This document shows, piece by piece, positions 7,811 to 16,085 of a DNA stretch of 40,306 bases (position 1 is its first letter; each line of letters starts with the position of its first letter). The stretch is taken from contig JAEYZN010000041.1 of NCBI GenBank assembly GCA_023428025.1, forward strand, positions 1 through 40,306, read 5' to 3'. Source of the DNA: Bacillota bacterium (GTDB taxonomy: Bacteria > Bacillota > Clostridia > Christensenellales > SZUA-584). Below the pieces are notes generated by a model, which was not told where the DNA came from, did not search any database, and worked only from the letters and a program-made list of their open reading frames with translations. The position numbers were made by a program, and so were the translations under genes.

Positions 7811-8347
7811 ATGAAAGACCTGAAAGGAACCAAGACAGAAAAGAATTTGATGGATGCGTTTGCCGGAGAATCCATGGCGCGCAACAAATACACATTCTTT
7901 GCATCCAAAGCGAAATCAGAAGGATATGTTCAGATATCCAACATATTTGCCGAAACCGCTGCCAACGAGAAGGAGCATGCCGAGCTGTGGTATAAGCTGT
8001 TCTCGCCGCTTGGGGACACCATGGAAAACCTGCTGAACGCCGCCGGCGGAGAGAACTACGAATGGACGGATATGTATCCGCGCATGGCCAAAGAGGCCCG
8101 TGAAGAAGGCTTTAACGAAATCGCCCTCATGATGGACGGCGTGGCCGGTGTTGAGAAAAAGCACGAAGAGCGCTACAAAGCTCTGGCCGAGAACGTCAAG
8201 AACGGCGTCGTCTTCAAGAGAGATGTGCCCGTCGAATGGAAGTGCTCCAACTGCGGCCATCGTTTCGTCGGCAAGGAAGCGCCGGAAAAATGCCCGGTCT
8301 GCGCACACGCCAAGGCCTATTTCGAACTCTACACTCAGGCGTATTGA
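7811..8347 (+). CDS. rbr: Rubrerythrin
   Basis: A 178-residue peroxidase. The ATG at 7811 is 9 nt after GGAGG (7797-7801) and gives the family N-terminus MKDLKGTKTEKNLMDAFAGE. The four-helix diiron domain (residues 1-140) carries the carboxylate/His motifs FAGES, ETAANEKEHAE and the second EKKHEERY. The C-terminal rubredoxin domain has Cys pairs in WKCSNCGHRF and KCPVCAHA. It reduces H2O2 to water with electrons from rubredoxin/NADH systems. It is the third gene of the PerR operon and is followed by a terminator. Confidence 0.95.
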   Translation: MKDLKGTKTEKNLMDAFAGESMARNKYTFFASKAKSEGYVQISNIFAETAANEKEHAELWYKLFSPLGDTMENLLNAAGGENYEWTDMYPRMAKEAREEGFNEIALMMDGVAGVEKKHEERYKALAENVKNGVVFKRDVPVEWKCSNCGHRFVGKEAPEKCPVCAHAKAYFELYTQAY

Positions 8348-8360
8348 TAAAGCATTGCGA

Positions 8361-8388
8361 AAAGAAGGCCGTCGGGCCTTCTTTTTTT
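8361..8388 (+). terminator. Terminator of the perR-dfx-rbr operon
   Basis: A 10-bp perfect stem AAAGAAGGCC / GGCCTTCTTT (8361-8370, 8375-8384) with a GTCG loop is followed by a T run. Confidence 0.85.
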
Positions 8389-8582
8389 ATATCTCCGTCT
8401 GTGGTCAAACAAGCCCGGCATTATATTCCACGCACTTATAACAATTCTCTGCTATTCCATTTTTTTATTCTGTTTTTGCCGTAAAGCAAAGCTTATACCT
8501 TCAAATCGTCATTCTATTGTAACATATTTGTCATATATATGCCTGTACATACTTAAATCCTGATAGGCCGTGATAGCGCGTT

Positions 8583-8612
8583 TTGTGCCGGCATATAACT
8601 TCTGGTTATAAT
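8583..8612 (+). promoter_or_regulatory. Promoter of the NlpC/P60 gene
   Basis: A perfect -10 TATAAT at 8607-8612 is preceded at 18 nt by a weak -35 (TTGTGC, 8583-8588). The rest of 8389-8582 is AT-rich with no gene or strong hairpin that I can see. Confidence 0.5.
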
Positions 8613-8644
8613 AGTGTCACAATGACTGCGAAAGGAGAACACAT

Positions 8645-9577
8645 TTGAAGAAAAAGCATTTGCGGCTTATCATCACAGTCATCTGCGTCACCGCTGTGTT
8701 ATTTGCAACAGCACCGGGGGCGCTGGCCGCCAGCCCTACACTGAAACTCGGCAGCCAGAGCAGCGAGGTCACCAAGCTCCAGGCCCGGCTGATCGAACTC
8801 GGTTACGCGGACTTCTCCGCAGCGACAGGTTACTACGGCTCCGCGACCAGATTGGCCGTGATCCGCTTCCAAAGCATTAACGGCCTCACGGGGGACGGTC
8901 TCGCCGGCAATGCCACCCAGAGCAAGCTCTATTCCACCGGCGCGAAAAGCCTGGCGTTGCGGGCGGGCAGCAGCGGCGAAGCCGTGCAGACACTGCAGCT
9001 CCGGCTGAAATCCCTCGGATACTTCTCAGGCACCGGCACCGGTTATTACGGCGCTGTCACGCAATCCGCTGTGATTGCGTTCCAGAAGGCCACCGGCCTC
9101 ACGGCCGACGGCATCGCCGGTCCAAAAACGCGTGTCAAGGCATTTTCGGACAGCACGGCCAAAGCAGGTTCGTCAGCCACACCCAAAGCAGGCCCATCCA
9201 ATGCGGCCATAGCCGACATCGCTCTGGCACAGCTGGGAGACACTTACGTGCTGGGCGGCAACGGCCCGTCGTCGTTCGACTGTTCCGGCCTCGCATATTA
9301 TGCGATGACCAACGCAGGCTTCAGCGTATCCCGCCTGTCGGCCGCGGCTTACAGCGGACAGAGTTCTTGGACCAAGATTACCAAAACCGGCGATCTTCAG
9401 AAGGGCGATCTGCTGTTCTTCTACTCAGAGTCGTGGAGCAGCATCAATCACATGGGCATCTACACGGGCGATGGCCAGTTTGTGCACGCATCGTCCGGGC
9501 AGGGCAAGGTCATGGTCAGCTCGCTTGACAACAGCTATTGGTCCAGCCACTTCGCTCTCGCCCGCCGAGTCAGCTAA
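8645..9577 (+). CDS. Secreted NlpC/P60 peptidoglycan endopeptidase with two PG-binding domains
   Basis: A 310-residue protein with a TTG start 7 nt after GGAG. Residues 1-28 are a signal peptide ending in ALA. Two peptidoglycan-binding_1 repeats follow (about 36-95 and 107-165, each with the L-x-x-LGY and GYYG pattern). A Ser/Ala/Gly linker leads to a C-terminal NlpC/P60 domain (about 187-308). The catalytic residues are Cys213 in FDCSGLAYY, His269 in INHMGIY and a third polar residue, probably His281. Such enzymes cut the D-Glu to diamino-acid bond of stem peptides during wall turnover or separation. It is a single gene with its own promoter and terminator. Confidence 0.92.
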   Translation: MKKKHLRLIITVICVTAVLFATAPGALAASPTLKLGSQSSEVTKLQARLIELGYADFSAATGYYGSATRLAVIRFQSINGLTGDGLAGNATQSKLYSTGAKSLALRAGSSGEAVQTLQLRLKSLGYFSGTGTGYYGAVTQSAVIAFQKATGLTADGIAGPKTRVKAFSDSTAKAGSSATPKAGPSNAAIADIALAQLGDTYVLGGNGPSSFDCSGLAYYAMTNAGFSVSRLSAAAYSGQSSWTKITKTGDLQKGDLLFFYSESWSSINHMGIYTGDGQFVHASSGQGKVMVSSLDNSYWSSHFALARRVS

Positions 9578-9621
9578 CACCCCTCCTAAATAACCGCTGA
9601 CAATAGCCTGTCAGCACTTCG

Positions 9622-9667
9622 CGTCCCGCATGCGCTTCGCACAGCCAGCGGGACGTTTTCTTTTTGC
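9622..9667 (+). terminator. Terminator after the NlpC/P60 gene
   Basis: Stem CGTCCCGC (9622-9629) pairs with GCGGGACG (9648-9655) and encloses an inner TGCG-CTT-CGCA hairpin. TTTTCTTTTT follows. Confidence 0.75.
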
Positions 9668-9782
9668 GGCCATCCATCTATACCCAATTATTCATAAATA
9701 CTTTATGTTTTTCAAATATGGACGTGCTATAATCAGATGTCAAAACGTCCCTGTTACCGCGACGATTCAGAAGGAAGCCAAC

Positions 9783-11219
9783 ATGCAGCAGCAAACAAGC
9801 CGCGCCTCAGAAGCATCCGGCAAACGCAGGCCGCCCGAAAATCGCCTGTTCCATAAGCCCGTCACGCCCGCGAAGGTCATCGTATACGCGCTGCTGGCCC
9901 TGGTCGCCACTGCGCTGGTGTTGCTAAGCCGGTTCGTTTACGTCACCGTCATCGACGCACGGGCCGCGTTTCCGGAAACGCCGGTCGTTGCCGCCACGCC
10001 GCAGCCCACGGCCACGCCGCGGCCTTCCGCCGGAGCCACGCCGGAGCCGACCGTCACGCTGTCCCCCGAAGAACGGCTGTCCCAGCAGGCCGATGCCAAT
10101 TTCATGAAAGATCGCGTCAACATCCTGCTGACCGGCATCGACTATGCGGTGGAACGCGAAGGCCGGAACGACTTCCGTACCGACACCATCATGCTGTTCT
10201 CCGTCGATTTTGCCTCCGGCAAGGTGGACATCCTCTCCGTTCCGCGCGACAGCTACGCGGACATCGCCTTTACCGACCGCAAGTGGAAGATCAACGGCGC
10301 TTACATGTCGGCGGGCGGCGCGGACGGCCAGGGCTACGAATGCCTGATGCAGACCGTCAGCGACACCATCGGCGGCATTCCGGTCAATGACTACATCGCC
10401 GTGGAGATGCAGGCCGTCAAGGATATCGTGGATATCATCGGCGGCGTCTGGTACGATGTGGACTATGAGATCACCATGAACGGCCGCCATCTGGACAAGG
10501 GTTACCAGCTGCTGAACGGACAGGCGGTGCTGGACTACTGCCGCGCCCGCAAGGGCATCACCTTCGGCACGGATATCGACCGCATCGACAGGCAGCAGCG
10601 CCTGCTGATGGAGGTGTTCAAGCAGATCAAGGACGCCAATCTTCTGACGGAGATTCCCGAGATATATGACACGATGAGGGAGAAGATCGACACCAACCTC
10701 TCCTTTGAGCAGATCGCCGCGCTCGCGTTCTTCGCGCTGGACTTGGACCTTGGTTCTGAACTGAACCGTTACACGCTTAAAGGCGAATACATGGAGGCTT
10801 ATAACGCCACCTATTACGTGCTGGACCACAGCATCACCGTGGACACCGTGGGCAGCATGTTCGGCGTGGACGTCAGCGACACGGTGGATTGGACATACAG
10901 CTTGGAGTTCGTCAGGCACGACGTCGCCAAAGCCGCGCTTACCGAGGCCATCATCAAGCTGCAGGATTATCTGAACCAGCGGCGCGATACATTATCACCC
11001 GAGCTGATCGCGCAGACCGAAACGCTGCTCCTGCAGGCGCAGGGCCTGCTCGAATCCGCCGCCGATACGACGGAGCAGGCCGTCACCGGCGGCATGACGG
11101 ACATGGCGGCGCTCATCGAGACGATGTACGCCACGCTGTCCCAGTACGTGCCACCCACACCGACGCCCGCCCCGGCGGAAGCGCCGGTCTCCCCGCCCGC
11201 GCCGGAAGCGACATCTTAG
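9783..11219 (+). CDS. LytR-CpsA-Psr (LCP) family wall-polymer ligase
   Basis: A 478-residue protein. The ATG at 9783 is chosen because AAGGAAG lies just upstream and because it places a cytoplasmic tail (about 1-40) before one membrane helix (VIVYALLALVATALVLLSRF). A Thr/Pro-rich linker follows, then the LCP catalytic domain (about 125-320). Its motifs include NILLTGID, RTDTIMLFSVD, SVPRDSYADI and the Arg-rich IDRIDRQQRL. LCP enzymes move lipid-linked polymers such as teichoic acids or polysaccharides onto peptidoglycan. The last 150 residues are helical, then Pro/Ala-rich and apparently disordered. A TATAAT at 9728-9733 may be its -10. Confidence 0.9.
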   Translation: MQQQTSRASEASGKRRPPENRLFHKPVTPAKVIVYALLALVATALVLLSRFVYVTVIDARAAFPETPVVAATPQPTATPRPSAGATPEPTVTLSPEERLSQQADANFMKDRVNILLTGIDYAVEREGRNDFRTDTIMLFSVDFASGKVDILSVPRDSYADIAFTDRKWKINGAYMSAGGADGQGYECLMQTVSDTIGGIPVNDYIAVEMQAVKDIVDIIGGVWYDVDYEITMNGRHLDKGYQLLNGQAVLDYCRARKGITFGTDIDRIDRQQRLLMEVFKQIKDANLLTEIPEIYDTMREKIDTNLSFEQIAALAFFALDLDLGSELNRYTLKGEYMEAYNATYYVLDHSITVDTVGSMFGVDVSDTVDWTYSLEFVRHDVAKAALTEAIIKLQDYLNQRRDTLSPELIAQTETLLLQAQGLLESAADTTEQAVTGGMTDMAALIETMYATLSQYVPPTPTPAPAEAPVSPPAPEATS

Positions 11220-11230
11220 TACGTGTAGGG

Positions 11231-11258
11231 AGGTCTCCGTGAAGGGGGCCTTTTTAAT
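11231..11258 (+). terminator. Terminator after the LCP gene
   Basis: Stem AGGTCTCC (11231-11238) with GGGGGCCT (11244-11251), including G-U pairs in RNA, has a 5-nt loop followed by a T run. Confidence 0.6.
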
Positions 11259-11309
11259 TATCACTACGTCATACCCCGTCCGACACGCAAACCATATTTG
11301 CGGTATACT

Positions 11310-11530
11310 AAAAGAGCCTTTCGGCTCTTGCAGTGTGTCAAAAAGCCAACGGGCCTGGAAAAATTGTCTGTCAGTCATATAGCAGCACAGGACAAAAGGC
11401 CGAAAATGCCTTTGCAAAGGCATTTTTGTGGGATTCTCAAGGGGCTAACCCCTTGAGCGGAGGGTCGGAGGCAGAGCCTCCGAGGTCTTTGACCTTTATC
11501 AACATCCTGAAAAGAGCCTTTCGGCTCTTT
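11310..11530. repeat. Cluster of six hairpins between the LCP gene and cysK
   Basis: No gene fits here. Six inverted repeats occur in 221 nt: AAGAGCC-TTTC-GGCTCTT (11312-11329); a perfect 24-nt palindrome with arm AAAATGCCTTTG (11403-11426); CTCAAGGGG-CTAA-CCCCTTGAG (11436-11457); CGGAGGC-AGA-GCCTCCG (11466-11482); AGGTC-TTT-GACCT (11484-11496); and a second copy of the first hairpin (11511-11529) exactly 200 nt after the first. The two identical ~20-nt end hairpins bracket the cluster like element boundaries. The last hairpin, read on the minus strand, follows the cysK stop and could terminate that operon. A dispersed intergenic repeat is likely, but this window holds only one copy. Confidence 0.6.
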
Positions 11531-11544
11531 ACCAATTTCATGTT

Positions 11545-12438
11545 TTAAAACAGTTTTGTGCTCAGATACTTCTCGCCCCGGTCGGGGAAAATGCAGACGA
11601 TCACGCCGCTCTCCAGCGTTTCGGCCACGCGCAGCGCCGCCAGCATCGCCGCGCCGGACGACATGCCGCAGAATATCCCCTCCTCCTGCACGATGCGCCG
11701 CACCATCGCGAAAGCCTCCTCCGAATCGATCATGATGGATACGTCGATGCGGGACGGATCGTATATCTCCGGCACGATGGCCTCGGTCATGTTCTTAAGT
11801 CCCTGTATGTAATGCCCCTTCACCGGGTGTGCTTCCACGATCTGTATGTCCGGGCTCAGTTCCTTCAGGCGCTTCGCCGTGCCCATCAGCGTGCCGGACG
11901 TGCCGAGCGCCGAGACAAAATGCGTGAGGCGCCCCTGCGTGTCGCGGATCATCTCCTCCGCCGTGGTGGAGTAATGCGCCAGCTTGTTGTAACGGTTGGT
12001 GAACTGGTCGGGCATGAAATACTTCTCCGGATTCTCGGCCACCAGCGCGCGCGCCTTGCGTATCGCGCCGTCCGTGCCCTCGTCCGCCGCCGTCAGCGTC
12101 ACCTTCGCGCCGAACGCGGAGATCATTTTCTGCCGCTCCACCGATACCGCGCTGCTCATCACGATCTCCACGTCGTAGCCGAGCGTCGCGCCGATCATCG
12201 CGAGCGCGATGCCGGTGTTGCCGGACGTCGGCTCAATGATGGTCTTGCCCGGCTTCAGCGTCCCTTCCGCCTCGGCCTGTTCCACCATCTTCAGCGCGAT
12301 GCGGTCCTTGATGCTGCCGGTGGGGTTGGTGCCCTCCACCTTCGCATAGATTTCAACGTTCTCGTTGGCCCACAGCCTGTTTATCCTCACCAGCGGCGTG
12401 TTCCCAATGGTATCCAGTATGTTACCGTAAACGTTCAT
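11545..12438 (-). CDS. cysK: PLP-dependent cysteine synthase (O-acetylserine sulfhydrylase family)
   Basis: A 297-residue fold-type-II PLP enzyme that makes cysteine from an activated serine and sulfide. Lys44 in NPTGSIKDRIA is the Schiff-base lysine. TSGNTG (71-76) is the substrate loop, and GTSGTLMGT binds the PLP phosphate. The segment HYIQGLKNMTEAIVPEIYD is family-typical. Whether it uses O-acetylserine (CysK/CysM) or O-phosphoserine cannot be settled by eye. It has an AAGGGA site, lies 40 nt after the ATPase gene on the same strand, and is probably the last gene of that operon. Confidence 0.88.
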   Translation of the reverse strand: MNVYGNILDTIGNTPLVRINRLWANENVEIYAKVEGTNPTGSIKDRIALKMVEQAEAEGTLKPGKTIIEPTSGNTGIALAMIGATLGYDVEIVMSSAVSVERQKMISAFGAKVTLTAADEGTDGAIRKARALVAENPEKYFMPDQFTNRYNKLAHYSTTAEEMIRDTQGRLTHFVSALGTSGTLMGTAKRLKELSPDIQIVEAHPVKGHYIQGLKNMTEAIVPEIYDPSRIDVSIMIDSEEAFAMVRRIVQEEGIFCGMSSGAAMLAALRVAETLESGVIVCIFPDRGEKYLSTKLF

Positions 12439-12478
12439 GCCAGAGTCCCTTTACCCCTTAGAATATATGCTTTAGCCG

Positions 12479-13153
12479 TCAGGCCATCCATTCCAGCCGC
12501 GTGTAAATCTTGAGTTCAATGCGGGCTCCGGCACAGCCGGGGCATTTCTCTTCAAATGCCGCCAGCGCCGCCTTCGTGCCGCTCACGTAGCGAAGCGGCA
12601 CGCCCGTCCGCGCCGCCAGCATCTGCGCGATCTCATGGCTTTCCACCAGCTCCTCACCCGTTGTTTCCGGGCCGAGGTTCGTGTTCAGCACCAGACCGTC
12701 CGCGTTCAGCCGGGCGCGGCCCTCAATGCGCTTCATGCTCTCCTCCAGCCTTTCCGCGCTGTCCTGAAAGGGCCGCCGCGTGTTCACCACGAACAGCACC
12801 TCGGTATCCGCTCTCGCGGCGTCAAAATACGGCTTCAAACCGCCCAGCGCCGCCGCGCCCACCGGGTCTCCGCCGCAGTCAAACACCGCGTGCCCGTGCC
12901 GGAACGCCGCCAACACGTCGGGCGGCAGCGAAGGCACGTCCACCGCCGTGTTGGCGAACACCGGCGCGATCACCCGTATGCCCCTGCTTTCCAGCAGCGC
13001 CTTGTGTTCCGACGAACGAAAATACGGGTTGACGATATCGAGGTCAACCAGCGCCACATCGCTGTGCTTCTCCGCCAGCTTGAGCGCGATGTTGAGCGAC
13101 AGCTCCGTCTTGCCGCTGCCGTAATTGCCGAAAAGCACCGTGATCTTTTTCAT
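12479..13153 (-). CDS. P-loop NTPase of the MinD/CobQ-like (SIMIBI) type, unknown role
   Basis: A 224-residue soluble protein. The N-terminus KKITVLFGNYGSGKTELS is a Walker A loop. VALVDLDIVNPYFRS is the Walker A' aspartate strand typical of SIMIBI ATPases, and HAVFDCGGDPVGA corresponds to Walker B. Near the C-terminus there is a Cys pair (EKCPGCAGA). It starts 6 nt after GGAG and 13 nt after the FAD dehydrogenase gene, so the two are an operon. Related proteins occur in anaerobe genomes, but I know no defined substrate. Annotations such as cobyrinic acid synthase would be over-calls. Confidence 0.8.
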   Translation of the reverse strand: MKKITVLFGNYGSGKTELSLNIALKLAEKHSDVALVDLDIVNPYFRSSEHKALLESRGIRVIAPVFANTAVDVPSLPPDVLAAFRHGHAVFDCGGDPVGAAALGGLKPYFDAARADTEVLFVVNTRRPFQDSAERLEESMKRIEGRARLNADGLVLNTNLGPETTGEELVESHEIAQMLAARTGVPLRYVSGTKAALAAFEEKCPGCAGARIELKIYTRLEWMA

Positions 13154-13166
13154 GTTGTCTCCTTCA

Positions 13167-14756
13167 TCATATGTGGGGCGGCGCGAATTGGCGCATCAGC
13201 GCTTCCGCGCACTTGATGCCATCCACCGCCGCGGACACGATGCCCCCCGCATAGCCCGCGCCCTCTCCCGCCGGAAACAGCCCGGCGATGCCGTCCGCCT
13301 GGAATTCGCTGTCGCGCAGCAATCGCACCGGCGCGGACGTTCTCGTCTCAACGCCGGTCAGCACCGCCTCCGGCATATCGAAGCCTTTCAGCTTGTGTCC
13401 GAAATCACGCAGGCCTGCCTTTATCGCCGTCGACACGAAATCCGGCAGGCACCCGTGCAGGTCGGCACCCGCCACGTAGGGCTTGTAAGACGGCTGTACG
13501 CCGCCGAACGAGCGCGTGGCGCGCCCGTCAAAAAAGTCACCCACCGTCTGGGCCGGCGCGCCAAAACCGTCCGCCAGCCTGTACGCCGCCTGTTCCATCC
13601 GCCGCTGAAACGCCACGCCGCCCAGCGTCCCCGGGTCAAAATCCGCCGGCGATACCGCGACGACCACGGCACTGTTGGAGTTCTCGCCGTCCCGCGCGTA
13701 GAAGCTCATGCCGTTCACCGCCACGCCGTCCGGCTCGGTCGCCGAGCAGATCACCTCGCCGCCAGGGCACATGCAGAACGTATACACGCCGCGGTCCTCC
13801 CCGCGGGACGCCAGCCGGTATTCCGCCGCGCCCAGCGCCGGATGCCCGAAAGCCTGTCCATATTGCGACCGGTCGATGAACTCACGCCTGTGCTCGATCC
13901 TCAGCCCCACCGCGAACGGTTTGGGCGCCATCCGAATTCCCGCATCCAGCAGCATGGCATAGGTGTCCCGCGCGCTGTGGCCCATCGCCAGCACCGCCGC
14001 GCCCGTCTCCACCGCCTGAGGCAGCCCGCCTTTTGTATACGTGATGCCATTCAGCGCCCCGTCCGCTGTGGCCAGGCCTGAAAGCTGGCTCTCAAAGCTC
14101 ACGGCGCCGCCCAGCAGCCTAATCCTGTCCAGTATGCCCGTCACCGCCGCGCGGATATGCTCCGTGCCCGTGTGCGGCTTGGCCAGATACAGTATCTCCT
14201 CCGGCGCGCCGCAGTCCGCCAGCGTCTGCAGCACGCGTTCCGTCCGCGGGTCCTTGATGCGCGTCGTCAGCTTGCCGTCCGAGAAAGCCCCCGCGCCGCC
14301 CGCGCCAAAGCAGACGTTGCTCTGCTCATCCAGCCTGCCTTCCCGCCGCAAGCGCTCCACATCGCGGACGCGCGCTTCCATGTCCCGCCCGCGCTCGATC
14401 AGCAGCGGCTTATATCCGTGCGCCGCCAGCGTCAGCGCCGCAAACAGGCCGCACGGCCCCGCGCCGATCACCACCGGCTGTCCTGCCGCTTTCGCGCCAT
14501 ACACGATCTGCGGCTCCGGATGGCTGTATACGCTGCCGTGCTTCTTTTCCAGCAGCCGCTGCCTACGCGCGTCATGCAGCGTCACCTGCACCGTCATCAC
14601 CAGCCGTACATCCCGCCGCGCGTCCAAAGACTGCCGCACCACGCGCATCCGGGATATTTCTTCCGGCTTGATGTGCAGCTGCGCCGCCGCCGACAGCCTT
14701 ATCTCGTCGTCCCCGCCGCCCAGCGGCACCACAAGGCCGCTCAGCTCAATCGCCAT
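13167..14756 (-). CDS. FAD-dependent dehydrogenase (NAD(P)/FAD oxidoreductase family)
   Basis: A 529-residue soluble flavoprotein. An upstream ATG at 14816 was not chosen because that stretch forms the ybbR terminator, while the ATG at 14756 follows GGGAAGGGA. Residues 1-80 form a small N-terminal domain common to this family. The Rossmann dinucleotide motif VVIGAGPCGLFAA follows at about 93-105. SNVCFGAGGAGAFSDGKL and the late FPAGEGAGYAGGIVSAAVDG are family signatures near the FAD. It resembles large uncharacterised FAD dehydrogenases widespread in Firmicutes; the substrate is unknown. It leads an operon with the P-loop ATPase and probably cysK. Confidence 0.85.
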   Translation of the reverse strand: MAIELSGLVVPLGGGDDEIRLSAAAQLHIKPEEISRMRVVRQSLDARRDVRLVMTVQVTLHDARRQRLLEKKHGSVYSHPEPQIVYGAKAAGQPVVIGAGPCGLFAALTLAAHGYKPLLIERGRDMEARVRDVERLRREGRLDEQSNVCFGAGGAGAFSDGKLTTRIKDPRTERVLQTLADCGAPEEILYLAKPHTGTEHIRAAVTGILDRIRLLGGAVSFESQLSGLATADGALNGITYTKGGLPQAVETGAAVLAMGHSARDTYAMLLDAGIRMAPKPFAVGLRIEHRREFIDRSQYGQAFGHPALGAAEYRLASRGEDRGVYTFCMCPGGEVICSATEPDGVAVNGMSFYARDGENSNSAVVVAVSPADFDPGTLGGVAFQRRMEQAAYRLADGFGAPAQTVGDFFDGRATRSFGGVQPSYKPYVAGADLHGCLPDFVSTAIKAGLRDFGHKLKGFDMPEAVLTGVETRTSAPVRLLRDSEFQADGIAGLFPAGEGAGYAGGIVSAAVDGIKCAEALMRQFAPPHI

Positions 14757-14784
14757 GAAGTGTCCCTTCCCGTCAATATTCTCG

Positions 14785-14813
14785 CCAAAAAGGGACGGCC
14801 AAACCGCCCCTTT
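14785..14813 (-). terminator. Terminator of the cdaA-ybbR operon
   Basis: On the minus strand, AAAGGGGCGG (14804-14813) pairs with CCGTCCCTTT (14789-14798), one G-U pair and a 5-nt loop, followed by TT. It ends the operon 22 nt after the ybbR stop and argues against the longer start of the FAD gene. Confidence 0.75.
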
Positions 14814-14834
14814 CATTCACCCCATGCACAAGGT

Positions 14835-16085
14835 CTATTTAATCGTCACGGACACCGTGCCCACATTTGCGGAGAAGTTCTCCGGCAGATAGCCCTCCGG
14901 CAGTTCAAACTGCACGTTCACCGTGTGCTGGCCCCTGCCCAGTCCTTCAAGGTCCACATACGGCACAATATCGCCGCGCTTCAGCCGGGACAGCTGGGAC
15001 ATGCCCGCCATCACCGTCACGTCTGTGCGGTCCCCCGAGAGCTCAGCCGAGAGCCCGTCAGCCAGATTGCGCGCCTCAATGCCAATATCGCTGAAATCAC
15101 GGGTGTCCATGATCTGACGTATCTCAATATAGGCTTGCGCCTTGGCGGTCGTCAGTACGGTCACGCCATCCTGTGGCTGGTAATCCAGCAATATCGCCAC
15201 GCTGGTGCTGGCGCCGCTCACGCTGTACGGCGTCAGCCCGACCGTGCTGACGTCCCTGATCACAGCGGGGCTACCGGCGATTTGCACCGTCCCCGGCACA
15301 CAGCTGATATTGGCGATCTCATAGCCCGCAGCCAATTCGTCCTGGCCCAGGATCGCATTCTTCACATCCACAGACACTGTCTTGGTGGCCAGTACTTTCA
15401 GGTTAACATTCACAGACGTAAAGCCGTCGGAAAACAGCGCCTTGTCGATCTCGTTGCCCTCATTATCGAGCAGCTTCACTTCCACGCTCTTGTTGTAGCC
15501 TTCCGTCAGGCCGTTCAGGTTGATGTCACAAACGGCGCTGGACACCTTCTCAATGTCCACGCTCGCGCCACCGATCGTCACCACGTTGGGCGATATCTCC
15601 GGCGTCATCGCATAATAACCACTCGGAACACTGCCCGTCACATTCACGTTCACAGGCACCGTCCGCGTTTTGTATTCGTCGATCGTGAGTTTGACCGTAC
15701 GCGGGCTCACCGCCAGCACCTGGCCGGACACCGGCGTCACGTTAATGACCAGTTCATGTTCACCCGGGCCGTTCACGGTGGATAGATCGATATATGCTGT
15801 CATGGTTTCACTATTCAGCCGCTTCAGAGCGCTCTGCTGAACCGCTACGCGCACATCCACCGAATCCAGCACGTCTGATAGATTACCCGATATGTCTAAA
15901 TTCTTTGCCCGCAGGTCCTCATAATTCTCATAGCGCACCTTGACATCCGGGATCGTCCGCTCTCTGGTGGGGTTGGTCGCGGCCAGCACGTAGCTCCAGA
16001 GGATCACCGCGAACACGACCGCCATGATCTTGAGCAGCAGGTTATTGCGCAGCACGCCCCAGACGAACTCAAGCACCCTCTTCAT
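14835..16085 (-). CDS. cdaR: YbbR-domain protein, regulator of diadenylate cyclase
   Basis: A 416-residue protein with one N-terminal membrane helix (LLLKIMAVVFAVILWSYVLA) and an extracytoplasmic chain of YbbR-type beta repeats. I count about four, with signatures such as SVDVRVAVQQSALKRL and VPVNVNVTGSVPSGYY. The ATG at 16085 is preferred to a GTG at 16094 because the AAGGGG site then has normal spacing. It overlaps the end of cdaA by 17 nt, so the two are coupled. In Firmicutes this partner (CdaR) modulates CdaA and c-di-AMP output. The usual third gene, glmM, is absent here. Confidence 0.87.
   Translation of the reverse strand: MKRVLEFVWGVLRNNLLLKIMAVVFAVILWSYVLAATNPTRERTIPDVKVRYENYEDLRAKNLDISGNLSDVLDSVDVRVAVQQSALKRLNSETMTAYIDLSTVNGPGEHELVINVTPVSGQVLAVSPRTVKLTIDEYKTRTVPVNVNVTGSVPSGYYAMTPEISPNVVTIGGASVDIEKVSSAVCDINLNGLTEGYNKSVEVKLLDNEGNEIDKALFSDGFTSVNVNLKVLATKTVSVDVKNAILGQDELAAGYEIANISCVPGTVQIAGSPAVIRDVSTVGLTPYSVSGASTSVAILLDYQPQDGVTVLTTAKAQAYIEIRQIMDTRDFSDIGIEARNLADGLSAELSGDRTDVTVMAGMSQLSRLKRGDIVPYVDLEGLGRGQHTVNVQFELPEGYLPENFSANVGTVSVTIK

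Noticed and set aside
11310..11530. CRISPR array or insertion sequence
   Set aside because: The repeated units are hairpins, not regularly spaced direct repeats, and there is no transposase or terminal inverted repeat with target duplication that I can see.
14757..14816. Longer N-terminus for the FAD dehydrogenase
   Set aside because: The 20 extra codons overlap the ybbR terminator hairpin, and the internal ATG at 14756 has a better ribosome-binding site.
14157..15785. 542-codon open frame on the plus strand
   Set aside because: It lies antisense to the FAD dehydrogenase and ybbR, both with clear motifs. Its product is Arg/His-rich without domains, as expected for a GC-rich shadow frame.
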